A stretch of DNA of 64,000 nt from Oscillatoriales cyanobacterium. GTDB lineage: Bacteria; Cyanobacteriota; Cyanobacteriia; Cyanobacteriales; Laspinemataceae. A model generated the notes under the pieces. The model saw nothing but the letters and a program-made list of their open reading frames with translations, was not told where the DNA came from and ran no database searches. Positions 37,141-46,393 of this stretch are shown here, piece after piece (the stretch's first letter is position 1; the number at the start of each line of letters is the position of its first letter). The stretch spans positions 1 to 64,000 of the forward strand of contig JAABRM010000016.1 of the NCBI GenBank assembly GCA_011390955.1. The letters are read 5' to 3'. A program made the position numbers and the translations under genes.

Positions 37141-39174
37141 ATGGCAACTATTGATGCGATTATTCAACAAGAAGTGAATCCGTTCGATCCAGTTACTTTT
37201 TATACGGGTGATTTTTGGCAAGAATCACAACAGTCTGGATTGACGGTAGATTCAATTCATCAAGAGGCGATCGCAGAAATTACCGAATTACTGAACCAAG
37301 TCGCTAAAGATCATCAAACTCGCAGTATTTTATTATGTGGCGATCGCGGTTCGGGGAAAAGTTATCTGTTATCTCGACTCAAACAGCAACTTAATCAATC
37401 GGCTTTTTTTGCCTATATTGGTCCGTGGGTAGAACAGGGGCAAATTTGGCGACATATTCTCCGTTATACCGTGGATAGTTTAATGCAAAAGCCTGCTGGA
37501 GAAACCGAGTCCCAGTTATTGTTATGGTTAAAGAGTTTATCCGCATTTCGCGATCGGGGACTGAAAAAGAAAATCCTGGGGGAACGGGGTTTATTTATTC
37601 ATAACTTGCGGGGAACTTACCCGTCAGGAATTTATAACCCGAATGAATTTTTTGGTGCCCTGTATGATTTAACCAATCCTGACTTATATAATACCGTATG
37701 TGATTGGTTGCAGGGAAATGATTTAGATGAGGAAAGCTTAAAAGAGATTAGAGTTAAACGGTCAATTGAGACTGAAACCGATGCCAAAAATATTTTAAGC
37801 AATTTTGGCAAAATTTCCGCAAATACTCAGCCCATTGTCCTCTGTTTTGACCAGATCGACAAAGTGGCAGAACCTCCCAGTGGCTATCAAGAACTTCAAG
37901 CATTATTTACCGTCAATACTACCATCCATAATCAAAGGCTGAAAAACTTTTTCATTATTATTAGTCTGATTAAAAATACCTGGGAACAACATAAAAAAAA
38001 TATTCTAGAAGCGGATCAAGACCGGATATATAAAGGTATTTTGATCAAATCAATTACCTGGGATCAAGCAGAAAGCCTCTGGGCAAAACGTCTCGATCCG
38101 ATTCATCAACAAGCCACAGAAAAACCCCCTTCACCCATTTACCCTTTAACTCGACAAGAATTGGAAGCAAAATTTCCGGCAGGGAGAACATTTCCTCGCT
38201 ATGCCCTACAAATTGCCCGCCAACTCTATCAGAATTATAAGTTAAATTTGGCTGTTGATTTAAAGGCAAGTTCACAACCAGAAACACCGCAGCCAACAGA
38301 AACACCCCTAGACGCGATCGCTGCTTTTAATTTGCTTTGGCAGAGTCAATTCAAAAAAACTCAGGAAAAATTTCTGAAAATTCGGCATTTTGCTAATTCA
38401 GAATTGATCCAAATGTTACGGGAAGCCCTGCAAGCTTTGGAAGTAGCGGAAATTCAACCGCGACTGTTACCCAGTGACAAATATGGCAATGCTTCGCTGA
38501 GTTGTCAGTTGCCGGAAGTTTCTGGAAAAGTGGGGTTTGCTTGGACAGAAGATGAAAATTTGACCAATTTTTTCCACTTTATGAATGCTTGCCAGAAAAC
38601 AATTGACCAGAATCTTTGCCAAAAGCTATATCTGATCCGAAAAACCGGGGTGGGAAATGCCCGCAATAAAGGCTACACCCTTTACAAGCAGATTTTTACC
38701 GAGATGCCTCATGTGCATATTATTCCCTCCCTAGAATCGGTGCATTATTTGGCTACCTATCACAGTTTAGTTAATGCGGCTGCGGCTGGGGAATTAGTGG
38801 TGGGCGATCGCACTCCGAATATTTCTGAACTCCAAAGTATTGTGCGCGAAGCTAAAATATTGCCTGATTGCCAATTATTACAAGACTTAGGAATTTTTGG
38901 CCAAAATAAAAGCAAGCCATCAAACTTGGTGAACCCCGAAGCCAAACAATTACTCAAAGCCAAAAAATATATGTTGAGTTTAGTAGAAACTCAGCAACTT
39001 TTGGGGCGGTCTATTTTAGAAAATAATACGATCGTTTTTGATACGCGGCTGACGCAGGAAAATATCGATCGACTAATTGATGAGTTGGTGGCAGAGAAAA
39101 AGGTTCAGATTTCCGATCCGGGGACAAACCGGGCAAATCAATTTATTTTTTGGGTGCCTAAATCTGCCGTATAG
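37141..39174 (+). CDS. Large P-loop ATPase, paralogue 3 of 3
   Basis: 677 residues, colinear with paralogues 1 and 2. IDAIIQQEVNPFDPVTFYTG, Walker A GDRGSGKS (67-74), FAYIGPWVEQGQIWRHILRY, Walker B IVLCFDQIDKV. Residues ~380-395 carry a Pro/Thr-rich linker (SQPETPQPTETPL) before the C-terminal half. AGGTGGAG precedes the ATG. A strong terminator-like hairpin follows the stop at 39181-39236. Function unknown; see the island finding. Confidence 0.87.
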   Translation: MATIDAIIQQEVNPFDPVTFYTGDFWQESQQSGLTVDSIHQEAIAEITELLNQVAKDHQTRSILLCGDRGSGKSYLLSRLKQQLNQSAFFAYIGPWVEQGQIWRHILRYTVDSLMQKPAGETESQLLLWLKSLSAFRDRGLKKKILGERGLFIHNLRGTYPSGIYNPNEFFGALYDLTNPDLYNTVCDWLQGNDLDEESLKEIRVKRSIETETDAKNILSNFGKISANTQPIVLCFDQIDKVAEPPSGYQELQALFTVNTTIHNQRLKNFFIIISLIKNTWEQHKKNILEADQDRIYKGILIKSITWDQAESLWAKRLDPIHQQATEKPPSPIYPLTRQELEAKFPAGRTFPRYALQIARQLYQNYKLNLAVDLKASSQPETPQPTETPLDAIAAFNLLWQSQFKKTQEKFLKIRHFANSELIQMLREALQALEVAEIQPRLLPSDKYGNASLSCQLPEVSGKVGFAWTEDENLTNFFHFMNACQKTIDQNLCQKLYLIRKTGVGNARNKGYTLYKQIFTEMPHVHIIPSLESVHYLATYHSLVNAAAAGELVVGDRTPNISELQSIVREAKILPDCQLLQDLGIFGQNKSKPSNLVNPEAKQLLKAKKYMLSLVETQQLLGRSILENNTIVFDTRLTQENIDRLIDELVAEKKVQISDPGTNRANQFIFWVPKSAV

Positions 39175-39180
39175 AGATAA

Positions 39181-39236
39181 AAAAACCGGGGTCTTTGAAC
39201 TTAATTTAAATTAGATTAATTTAAAACCCGGTTTTT
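39181..39236 (+). terminator. Terminator-like hairpin after the third ATPase gene
   Basis: AAAAACCGGG (39181-39190) pairs perfectly with CCCGGTTTTT (39227-39236), and the internal TTAATTTAAATTAGATTAATTTAA can form a second stem. The run of T at the right arm gives an intrinsic-terminator shape; the A-run on the left makes it potentially bidirectional. It separates the ATPase/winged-helix genes from the nuclease-translocase gene. Confidence 0.7.
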
Positions 39237-39279
39237 GCTGAATGTTTAAACGTAAATAATCAATCATTTTTTTCGACTA

Positions 39280-41835
39280 ATGGTTTATTGGCAAAATCCC
39301 CAAGATATTCAACAGTTGATTAGGGAATTAACCCACTCAAAAATTATCTGGGCTGATACAGAAGTGGCTGATTGGCAGACACAGAAACCCCGACTATCTT
39401 TGATTCAAGTATTGAGCGATCGCCAGAAGTTGACTGGAAAAACTGGATATATCCTGGATGTATTGGATCGACCATATTTGCTGACATATTTTATTCAGCA
39501 AATTATGGTAAATCAGAGAATTGAAAAGGTGTTTCATAATGCCAGCTATGATTTAAGATTCTTGGGCAAATCCCAAGCCAAGAATGTCACTTGTACTTTA
39601 AAAATGGCGAAACAAATTGGCCGCGATCGCCTAGGAGTGACCAATTTAAAACTCAAAACTTTAGCCGCCGAACTGTGCCATTTTGCCGATATTCACCCCG
39701 AATCACAAACTAGCGACTGGGGTCAGCGTCCCCTGAGTCAAGCACAATTAAATTATGCTAAAATGGATGTGGTTTATCTGTCGCAAGTTCATCAGTATTT
39801 ACTGCATAAATTGGAACCAGAACATCCGCATTATCAGGATAACTTTATGCCTCAAGAAAAATCAGCAAGATCGACGGCTTTGACTGCCACAGATTTAAGA
39901 GTTGCCTTTGAATGTCCTCGGTTATTTTACTTGGGTCAGCGGTTTGGAGGAATGACCCTATTTTTCCCCCCCAATGAAATGGGAGGTATTGGCAACCCTT
40001 TTCACGACTTAGCGAAAAAATTTACTCTTTTAATTCAGGAAAACCCTCGATTTAAAGATGGTTTAAATTTGCCCATTGACCAGATTAACCCCGAAACTGT
40101 GGCGCTTCAGATGCAGCAGATTTTTTATGAGTTGGTCTTTTTGCCCTATCTGCAAAGTGCGATCGCCCAAGAACCGAAAAAAATCGCCACATTAAATCAA
40201 ATTTGGCAAGGATTACAAGGACTAATTCGTCGTTATGCGGAAATTTTAGTGGCAAATCGACGTGATTATTCTGCTGAAGAGGTGATTAATAAAACTTTTC
40301 TGGGTCAAGAATTAACGATTCACCATTGGTTTGATTTACCAGATGGGAAAAAGCAACTGGTTAGAGGACAATTAGATAGTTTAATTTTGAAGCGCGATCG
40401 CCTCTGTGTGGTAGAATATAAAACTTATGAAGCAGCAGATTTAACGGCGCAATTAGCCCAAGTTGCCTTATACAGTTATATGCTATTCCAAGAGAAAAAA
40501 CAGCCGGTAGACTCGGCGGTTTATTGCGTTTTGCCAGAATTTAAAGAATTGCTGTTTTCTTGGGAAGAACTAGCAGAAAAATTTCATCAGCTTATTCCCC
40601 ATAAGTTAGCCCAAATGCAGCAATGGTTAACCTGGGAACCGCCACAACCCAATCCCCCACCTCCGACCCCTCAGCCGCAACTTTGTGAGATTTGTTCTCA
40701 GCGGAATAAATGTCAAAGTTTTTTTGCCGAAAATTCCGCCCAACCTCCCCGTCAAAAGGTGAACTATTCCCCCCAACCCGATGGCGTTCAAAAGGGAGGG
40801 CTAGAGGAAAATATTGCCCAACAATTAATCGAAACCTTGGCATCTTTTAAAATAAACGTCGATTATTTAGGGGCGGCGGTAGGGCCAGCATTTATTAGAG
40901 TAAAACTGAAACCGCATCTGGGGGTAAAAGTGGCTGGTTTAATCAAATTATCCGCTGATTTACAAGTGCAATTGGGGATTAATTTTCCTCCGATGATATC
41001 CCCACAAGCGGGTTATGTGAGCGTGGATTTGCCCCGCAGCGATCGCCAAGTAGCCCAGTTTGAAAGTTATATTCAACGGCAGCAAAATCCTATTGATGCG
41101 GCGGTAAAAATTGCCATTGGCATTGATTTAGATGGTCAGCTAATTGAAGCGGATTTATCTGACCCCAATACTTGTCATTTTTTGGTGGGGGGAACCACCG
41201 GCAGCGGCAAAAGTGAGTTTCTGCGATCGCTGTTATTATCTTTACTTTATCGCCATTCTCCCGATCGGTTAAAAATTGCTTTAGTTGACCCCAAACGGGT
41301 GACATTTCCCGAATTTGCCCAGATGCGGTGGCTATATGCTCCTGTAGTCAAAGACAGCGAAAATGCCATAGAGTTAATGACCGAATTAGTGGCGGAAATG
41401 GCATCGCGTTATCAGCGTTTTGAGGCTGCCGGTTGCGCTGATATTCACAGTTATAATCAGAAAAAACTAAATCAGTTGTTACCGCGAATAGTTTGTATTT
41501 TTGACGAATATGCTGACTTTATGGCTGAGAAAGAAACCCGCAGCGAATTAGAACTAAGTATTAAAAGATTAGGGGCAATGGCGAGAGCAGCGGGCATCCA
41601 TTTAATTATTGCCACTCAACGCCCAGAAGCCAAAGTTGTCACCCCAATTATTCGCTCAAATTTACCCGGACGAGTCGCCCTGCGGACTGCCAGTGAAGCA
41701 GATTCTATGATTATATTGGGCGGAAAACAAACGGCGGCGGCTTATTTATTAGGTAAAGGGGATTTACTCTATCAAGTAGGCGCACAATTGCAGCGATTAC
41801 AAAGTTTATTTTGCGCGATCGCTCCTCGGTTGTGA
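39280..41835 (+). CDS. RNase D-like exonuclease / PD-(D/E)XK Fe-S nuclease / FtsK-type motor fusion
   Basis: 851 residues with three modules. (1) Residues 1-180: DEDDy 3'-5' exonuclease with ADTEV (D26, E28), FHNASYD (D91) and YAKMD (Y159, D163). (2) About 200-480: PD-(D/E)XK nuclease of the RecB/Cas4/AddB sort, with AFECPRLFYLG (C212), GQLD (D366), VEYK (E379, K381), QVALY (Q394, Y398) and CEICSQRNKC (C469, C472, C478), a C...CxxCx5C set typical of a 4Fe-4S staple. A Pro-rich linker closes it. (3) About 510-851: FtsK/SpoIIIE motor with Walker A GTTGSGKS (638-645), Walker B VCIFDEYADFM (D742, E743) and the IATQRPEAKVVTPIIRSNLP signature. It has no FtsK transmembrane part or gamma DNA-reading domain. 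All catalytic residues look intact. It likely tracks along and degrades DNA; the role is inferred. Confidence 0.93.
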   Translation: MVYWQNPQDIQQLIRELTHSKIIWADTEVADWQTQKPRLSLIQVLSDRQKLTGKTGYILDVLDRPYLLTYFIQQIMVNQRIEKVFHNASYDLRFLGKSQAKNVTCTLKMAKQIGRDRLGVTNLKLKTLAAELCHFADIHPESQTSDWGQRPLSQAQLNYAKMDVVYLSQVHQYLLHKLEPEHPHYQDNFMPQEKSARSTALTATDLRVAFECPRLFYLGQRFGGMTLFFPPNEMGGIGNPFHDLAKKFTLLIQENPRFKDGLNLPIDQINPETVALQMQQIFYELVFLPYLQSAIAQEPKKIATLNQIWQGLQGLIRRYAEILVANRRDYSAEEVINKTFLGQELTIHHWFDLPDGKKQLVRGQLDSLILKRDRLCVVEYKTYEAADLTAQLAQVALYSYMLFQEKKQPVDSAVYCVLPEFKELLFSWEELAEKFHQLIPHKLAQMQQWLTWEPPQPNPPPPTPQPQLCEICSQRNKCQSFFAENSAQPPRQKVNYSPQPDGVQKGGLEENIAQQLIETLASFKINVDYLGAAVGPAFIRVKLKPHLGVKVAGLIKLSADLQVQLGINFPPMISPQAGYVSVDLPRSDRQVAQFESYIQRQQNPIDAAVKIAIGIDLDGQLIEADLSDPNTCHFLVGGTTGSGKSEFLRSLLLSLLYRHSPDRLKIALVDPKRVTFPEFAQMRWLYAPVVKDSENAIELMTELVAEMASRYQRFEAAGCADIHSYNQKKLNQLLPRIVCIFDEYADFMAEKETRSELELSIKRLGAMARAAGIHLIIATQRPEAKVVTPIIRSNLPGRVALRTASEADSMIILGGKQTAAAYLLGKGDLLYQVGAQLQRLQSLFCAIAPRL

Positions 41836-42065
41836 CTCAGTAGTCCGTGACTAAAATATCGATCTTCAAGCGGTCATAGTCGATCCCTGAAGTGATGCAA
41901 CCAAAAAAACGGTGCGGCGATCGCCCCATCCTTGGTAGAATATGAAATTGATTTGAGTGAAATTCTCTAGGGAAAATTTACTGAACCAATCAGGAACCTA
42001 GCCATGAATGAAACTAAAATAGATGCTCATCAGTCAACCAAAACATTTCACCAGGACGATCTATT

Positions 42066-42941
42066 ATGAAAAAACCACAGATTTTTTTACTTCTCCCCCT
42101 GTTAGGTACGCTACCCGGATGCTTGGGAAAATCGGAAAATATGTTCTCCGCTTCCACTCAAACCAATCCAGCAGAAGTAGCGCAGTTAACCGAAGCCTTG
42201 GATACCAGTAATGATTTTACCGTCGTTTTTTCCGAGCCGGGGATTACACTGCATCAACATGAAAAAGATTATGTCCAAGAAATTGACTTGAGCCAAGGAG
42301 CTTCGGTACAACTGCTTAACGGATATATGACCGATCCGCGTACTGGAAAAGGCGCTTATGGTGGGAATGAACCCCTGTTAGCCCGTGAAACTCTCCAACA
42401 AGTTTGGGATTATTTTTCTAGCGCGAATTCAAAGGCTTTATGTATTACTAATGGTCAGTTTTTTAGAAATGATGACCAAGCCTCCACGGGTTTAGCTTTT
42501 CCCGTTAAAGCAAACGGCAATATCTTAACGGAAGGATATGCGGGAGATACGGAATATCCTGACGAACAATTAATGCTATTAATTTATGGCGATCGCGCTG
42601 ATATTGACGCCTTAGATATTAGAGAATTATATTCATCGGATGCGGCTAATATTATTGGGGGTTTAAAGCCCGATGCCGATAAAGGATTAAATACAGAAAC
42701 AGGCCGAACTTTTGTCGGGGTTAAAGATAGTAATTATGATGGATTATCGGAAACTTTGCTAATTTTTACTTCTCAATCTGCTACACAATATCGGGCTGCC
42801 GAAGTGCTGCGATATTTTGGCGCTAGTGAGGTGATTATGCTCGATGGTGGCGGTTCGACCCAACTGATTTGCAATAATACCAGTTATATTAGTTCTCCCA
42901 GAACTATTCCCCAAACGATTGGGGTCTTGCGCGGCGAATAA
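42066..42941 (+). CDS. Phosphodiester glycosidase (NAGPA)-family lipoprotein
   Basis: 291 residues. A lipoprotein signal peptide is visible: KKPQIFLLLPLLGTLPGC with lipobox LPGC (C19). The body matches the phosphodiester glycosidase family (PF09992): CITNGQFFRND, TFVGVKDSNYDGLSE, and the hallmark VIMLDGGGSTQL. Family members cleave or handle glycosyl phosphodiesters on cell-wall material; the bacterial substrate is usually unknown. It stands alone; 230 nt upstream (41836-42065) carry no visible gene, and a GC hairpin follows at 43077. Confidence 0.85.
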   Translation: MKKPQIFLLLPLLGTLPGCLGKSENMFSASTQTNPAEVAQLTEALDTSNDFTVVFSEPGITLHQHEKDYVQEIDLSQGASVQLLNGYMTDPRTGKGAYGGNEPLLARETLQQVWDYFSSANSKALCITNGQFFRNDDQASTGLAFPVKANGNILTEGYAGDTEYPDEQLMLLIYGDRADIDALDIRELYSSDAANIIGGLKPDADKGLNTETGRTFVGVKDSNYDGLSETLLIFTSQSATQYRAAEVLRYFGASEVIMLDGGGSTQLICNNTSYISSPRTIPQTIGVLRGE

Positions 42942-43076
42942 TGCGGCGAATAATTTAGCCCTATCTTGCCATCCAATTCTTAAACGCAGATGAGGAGTGA
43001 AACCTTCCTGTTTCGATTTATCCTTAAATTCACAGATATTAGACAATTCTGACAAAATACCCGCTTCGATCCTCCC

Positions 43077-43100
43077 AACCCCCCGGAAAAAGGGGGGGTT
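43077..43100. terminator. G/C hairpin between NAGPA and cyclase genes
   Basis: AACCCCCC (43077-43084) and GGGGGGGTT (43092-43100) form a stable stem around GGAAAAA, followed by TGTTATAATTTT. It looks like an intrinsic terminator, but similar CCCCC/GGGGG hairpins also occur as dispersed repeats (24766-24783, 47137-47160). Confidence 0.5.
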
Positions 43101-43118
43101 TGTTATAATTTTGCTTTC

Positions 43119-45107
43119 TTGTCTATTCTGAAAACAATTGATTTCCTAATCTTGAAGATTTTCCATAAGAATTTGAAATTTTTTTCTCAACTAAGTTTGA
43201 TTAGGCGCACTCTCCCAGGAGGGTATGCGATCGCCGGGATAATGATTGTCGGGTTATTACTCTGGGTGCGAGGATTGGGGGCATTGCAACCATTAGAACT
43301 GGTAGTTTACGACCAGATGGTGCGTTGGCGGCCAAATTATAGCCCAGACCCCCGCTTATTAATTGTGGGAATTACCGAAGCAGATATTCGGCGGTTTTCC
43401 TGGCCTCTAAGCGATCGCATTTTAGCCGAAGTTTTAGCCAAATTACAAACATTTGAACCAGCGGCGATCGGGTTAGATATAGTTCGGGATATTCCCATTG
43501 CCGATCGCCCAGAAAAACAAAAGGCTGACTATGAGCGATTAGCCCAACAGTTGCAACAACCTAACTTAATTGGCATTACTTTTATTGGTAGTACAGAAGA
43601 TGACACTATCCCCCCTCCACCGAGTCTGCCCCCGGAACAGGTGGGTTTTAGTGATGTACTGATAGACCCCGATGGTACGGTGCGGCGAAACTTGATGTTT
43701 GCCCGTCAAGGAGAAACAATTTTACCATCGTTTTCTTTACAACTTGCCCTCAAATATTTAGCAGATCGAAAACAGATTTCTCCCGAATTAACTGATAGTC
43801 AAGATTATCAGTTAAACCAAAAAATATTAAAACGATTAACCAAAACCTCTGGGGGATATCAAAACCTCGATGCTGGTGGTTATCAAATTTTACTTAACTA
43901 TCGCGATCGCCAAATAGCAGAAACGGTCACGTTGCAGCAACTAATTGATGGGCAAATCGATCCTAATTTGGTTAGAGATAAAATTGTCTTAATTGGGCCA
44001 ACCGCTGAAAGTCTCAAAGATAACTTTTTTACTCCCTATAGTGCCGGGGAAGCGGAAAAAGCCAAAATGTTTGGCGTGTTTATCCATGCCCAAATGATTA
44101 GTCAATTTTTAGGGGCAGCTTTAGACGATATTCCCACATTTTGGTATTGGCCAGAATGGGCGGAAATTTTCTGGCTGGTGGTGTGGATTTTTGTCGGTGG
44201 CACCATCGCTGGGATGACGAATCAGCCATTAATTTTGGCCTTCAGATTAGGGGGAGCTTTTGTCATTTTATTTGGCAGTAATTTTGGCCTATTTCTGCTT
44301 GGCGGATGGACGCCATTAATTGCCCCAGCTTTGGGATTTTTTCTCGCGATCGGTTCCACAATTACTTATCGCGTCCAATATACTCGCCAGCAGCAAAATA
44401 TGGTGATGAAACTTCTCGGTCAACAAACTTCTCCAGAAATTGCTCAAGAATTGTGGAATTCTCGCGATCGCCTATTGCAATCCGGTTTTTTACCGGGACA
44501 AACCCTAACGGTGACAGTATTATTTACGGATATTAGAGATTTCACCACAATTTCTGAGCAAAATTCTTCGGAATTGCTAATGAGTTGGCTGAATGAATAT
44601 ATGAGTGCGATGACTCAGGAGGTGATTAATCATCATGGCATTATTAATAAGTTTATTGGCGATGCTGTTATGGCGGTTTTTGGTGTCCCAATTCCCCGTA
44701 ATACCCAAGAGGAAATTACCGCTGATGCTCGCAATGCCGTCAATTGCGCCTTGGCAATGGGCGATCGCTTAAAAGAACTCAATCAAAGTTGGCGCGATCG
44801 GGGTTTACCGCAAATTCAAATTCGTGCCGGTATTTTTACGGGTCCTGTCACCGTCGGCAGTTTAGGAGGAAAAGAACGCTTAGAATACGCCATCATTGGG
44901 GATACGGTCAACATCGCTTCTCGGTTAGAAAGCTGTGAAAAACAGCGTCAAGATTCTCACACTCTTTGCCGGACAATCATTGCCCGTCAAACTCTCTCCT
45001 ATATCTATGGAGAATTTGAGGTCGAGTCCTGGGGGCCAATTGCCCTAAAAGGCAAGACCAAGACCGTTGACGTTTATAAAGTTATTGGTCGAAAATCCTC
45101 AATTTGA
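43119..45107 (+). CDS. CHASE2-domain class III adenylate/guanylate cyclase
   Basis: 662 residues. One N-terminal TM (GYAIAGIMIVGLLLWV, ~35-50), an extracytoplasmic CHASE2 sensor (~55-335; FEPAAIGLDIVRDIP, IGPTAESLKDNFFTPY), about three TMs (345-415), then a cytoplasmic cyclase domain (~462-640). Metal-binding aspartates are D471 (LFTDIRDFT) and D515 (IGDAVMAVFG); transition-state residues lie in GDTVNIASRLE. It should make cAMP or cGMP in response to a periplasmic signal. The start given is a TTG without a clear ribosome-binding site, so the true start is uncertain. Followed by a DUF928 gene, a recurrent cyanobacterial association. Confidence 0.9.
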   Translation: MSILKTIDFLILKIFHKNLKFFSQLSLIRRTLPGGYAIAGIMIVGLLLWVRGLGALQPLELVVYDQMVRWRPNYSPDPRLLIVGITEADIRRFSWPLSDRILAEVLAKLQTFEPAAIGLDIVRDIPIADRPEKQKADYERLAQQLQQPNLIGITFIGSTEDDTIPPPPSLPPEQVGFSDVLIDPDGTVRRNLMFARQGETILPSFSLQLALKYLADRKQISPELTDSQDYQLNQKILKRLTKTSGGYQNLDAGGYQILLNYRDRQIAETVTLQQLIDGQIDPNLVRDKIVLIGPTAESLKDNFFTPYSAGEAEKAKMFGVFIHAQMISQFLGAALDDIPTFWYWPEWAEIFWLVVWIFVGGTIAGMTNQPLILAFRLGGAFVILFGSNFGLFLLGGWTPLIAPALGFFLAIGSTITYRVQYTRQQQNMVMKLLGQQTSPEIAQELWNSRDRLLQSGFLPGQTLTVTVLFTDIRDFTTISEQNSSELLMSWLNEYMSAMTQEVINHHGIINKFIGDAVMAVFGVPIPRNTQEEITADARNAVNCALAMGDRLKELNQSWRDRGLPQIQIRAGIFTGPVTVGSLGGKERLEYAIIGDTVNIASRLESCEKQRQDSHTLCRTIIARQTLSYIYGEFEVESWGPIALKGKTKTVDVYKVIGRKSSI

Positions 45108-45376
45108 AAGCCATTTGTTACAATCTAAATGGGGAAATGGCCAAAACAGTTTTTCTGCAACCTTTTTCAATATTTCCCTCGATCGCCCTGAATTTGACGA
45201 GATGCTTGAGGTGGCTACACTTAGACTCTCGTGCTATTAAAAAAACACCCTGAGTAATACCGAATCCCCGATCAAAAATTACCCTTTAAATTCCTTGAAA
45301 TTTTCCCATCACTTATACCAGGGAGCAATCGCCGTAAAACCTTTACCAACCTTCACAAACTTTTTACTGATTTACT

Positions 45377-46129
45377 ATGAACTGGAAACTGAATAAAGCC
45401 ACTTTGCTGAAAACTTGTGTCATTACTTGTGTCATTTCATTTTTGTGCTTGCATCCTGCCTTGTACTTGCCCTTAGTCCAAGCCCAAGAAATGACTTCGG
45501 TTCGAGAACTTCAAGCGGTGATTCCACCTATAGGAGAAAATCCCGGTCGCCGAGAATCGGCGGGGGTTCGCGGGGCTTGTTTGCCTCCAAACCAGTCTCT
45601 CACGGTCTTAATTCCCGAAAATCAAGTGACATTAACGACTTCTCTCTATCCCACCTTCTTTTTCTATTTGCCAGAGACAAAAGCGGCAGAAGCTCTCTTT
45701 ATTTTATATGATGAAAATGAAAGAGAAATTTACAGAAGTATCTTTAGCATTAAGGAAATGTCCGGTTTACTTAAACTGAGTATTCCTGATGCAGTTACTT
45801 CACCAAAATTAGCACCAGGAAAGAACTATTACTGGCAATTTTCCATGTTCTGCGATCCGCAAAATCCTTCTCTCGATCCTTTTGTTGATGGCTGGGTGCA
45901 ACGAGTTCCTTTAACTCAAGATATCGCCAATAATTTAGCCCGGGCTTCAGACAGTGAAAAAGTTGATATCTATGCCACAGCGGGAATTTGGCAAGACGCT
46001 TTAACTACTCTAGCGGATTTGCGGCAAAATAATCCTAGCGATCGGAACTTGGCAGCCCAATGGAATCGATTGCTAGAAAATATTGGCTTAGAAAAAATTG
46101 CCCAAGAACCCATGATTCAGTCTCGTTAA
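45377..46129 (+). CDS. DUF928-type exported protein, copy 2
   Basis: 250 residues with a signal peptide (CVISFLCLHPALYLPLVQAQ) and the DUF928 features GVRGACLPPNQSLTVLIPEN, YPTFFFYLPET, FILYDENEREIYRSIF and GKNYYWQFSMFCDPQNPS. It shares architecture with 19270-20100 but is divergent. It lies 269 nt (45108-45376, nothing recognisable) after the CHASE2 cyclase. Probably periplasmic; function unknown. Confidence 0.85.
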   Translation: MNWKLNKATLLKTCVITCVISFLCLHPALYLPLVQAQEMTSVRELQAVIPPIGENPGRRESAGVRGACLPPNQSLTVLIPENQVTLTTSLYPTFFFYLPETKAAEALFILYDENEREIYRSIFSIKEMSGLLKLSIPDAVTSPKLAPGKNYYWQFSMFCDPQNPSLDPFVDGWVQRVPLTQDIANNLARASDSEKVDIYATAGIWQDALTTLADLRQNNPSDRNLAAQWNRLLENIGLEKIAQEPMIQSR

Positions 46130-46159
46130 ATGGCTTAATTTCTCAAATATTACAGCGGT

Positions 46160-46349
46160 TTCGCCCCTACTGAACCACCGTAGGGCGAAGCATGACCGTA
46201 GGGGCGTTCTCGCATTCGCCCCTACAATATTTTCAGCAATAATTTGTTTGCCGGAATGCTTCGCCCCTACAGATATTTCTGGTTTACTCGCGGATAAAAT
46301 TGCTGTAAGATTAGTACAATTATGTAGGGGCGCAAGCATTGCGCCCCTG
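46160..46349. repeat. Cluster of CGCCCCTAC-type hairpin repeats
   Basis: Five or more copies of CGCCCCTAC or its complement GTAGGGGCG, including the tight hairpin at ~46324-46348 (GTAGGGGCGCAAGC, then GCGCCCCT). The 264-nt gap between convergent genes is filled by them and contains no gene. The same element appears in part at 20256 and inside the element at 20326-20409. Confidence 0.8.
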
Positions 46350-46393
46350 ATGCCTTGTCTCAAGTATAATTGAAATAACTATACTGGCTATTT

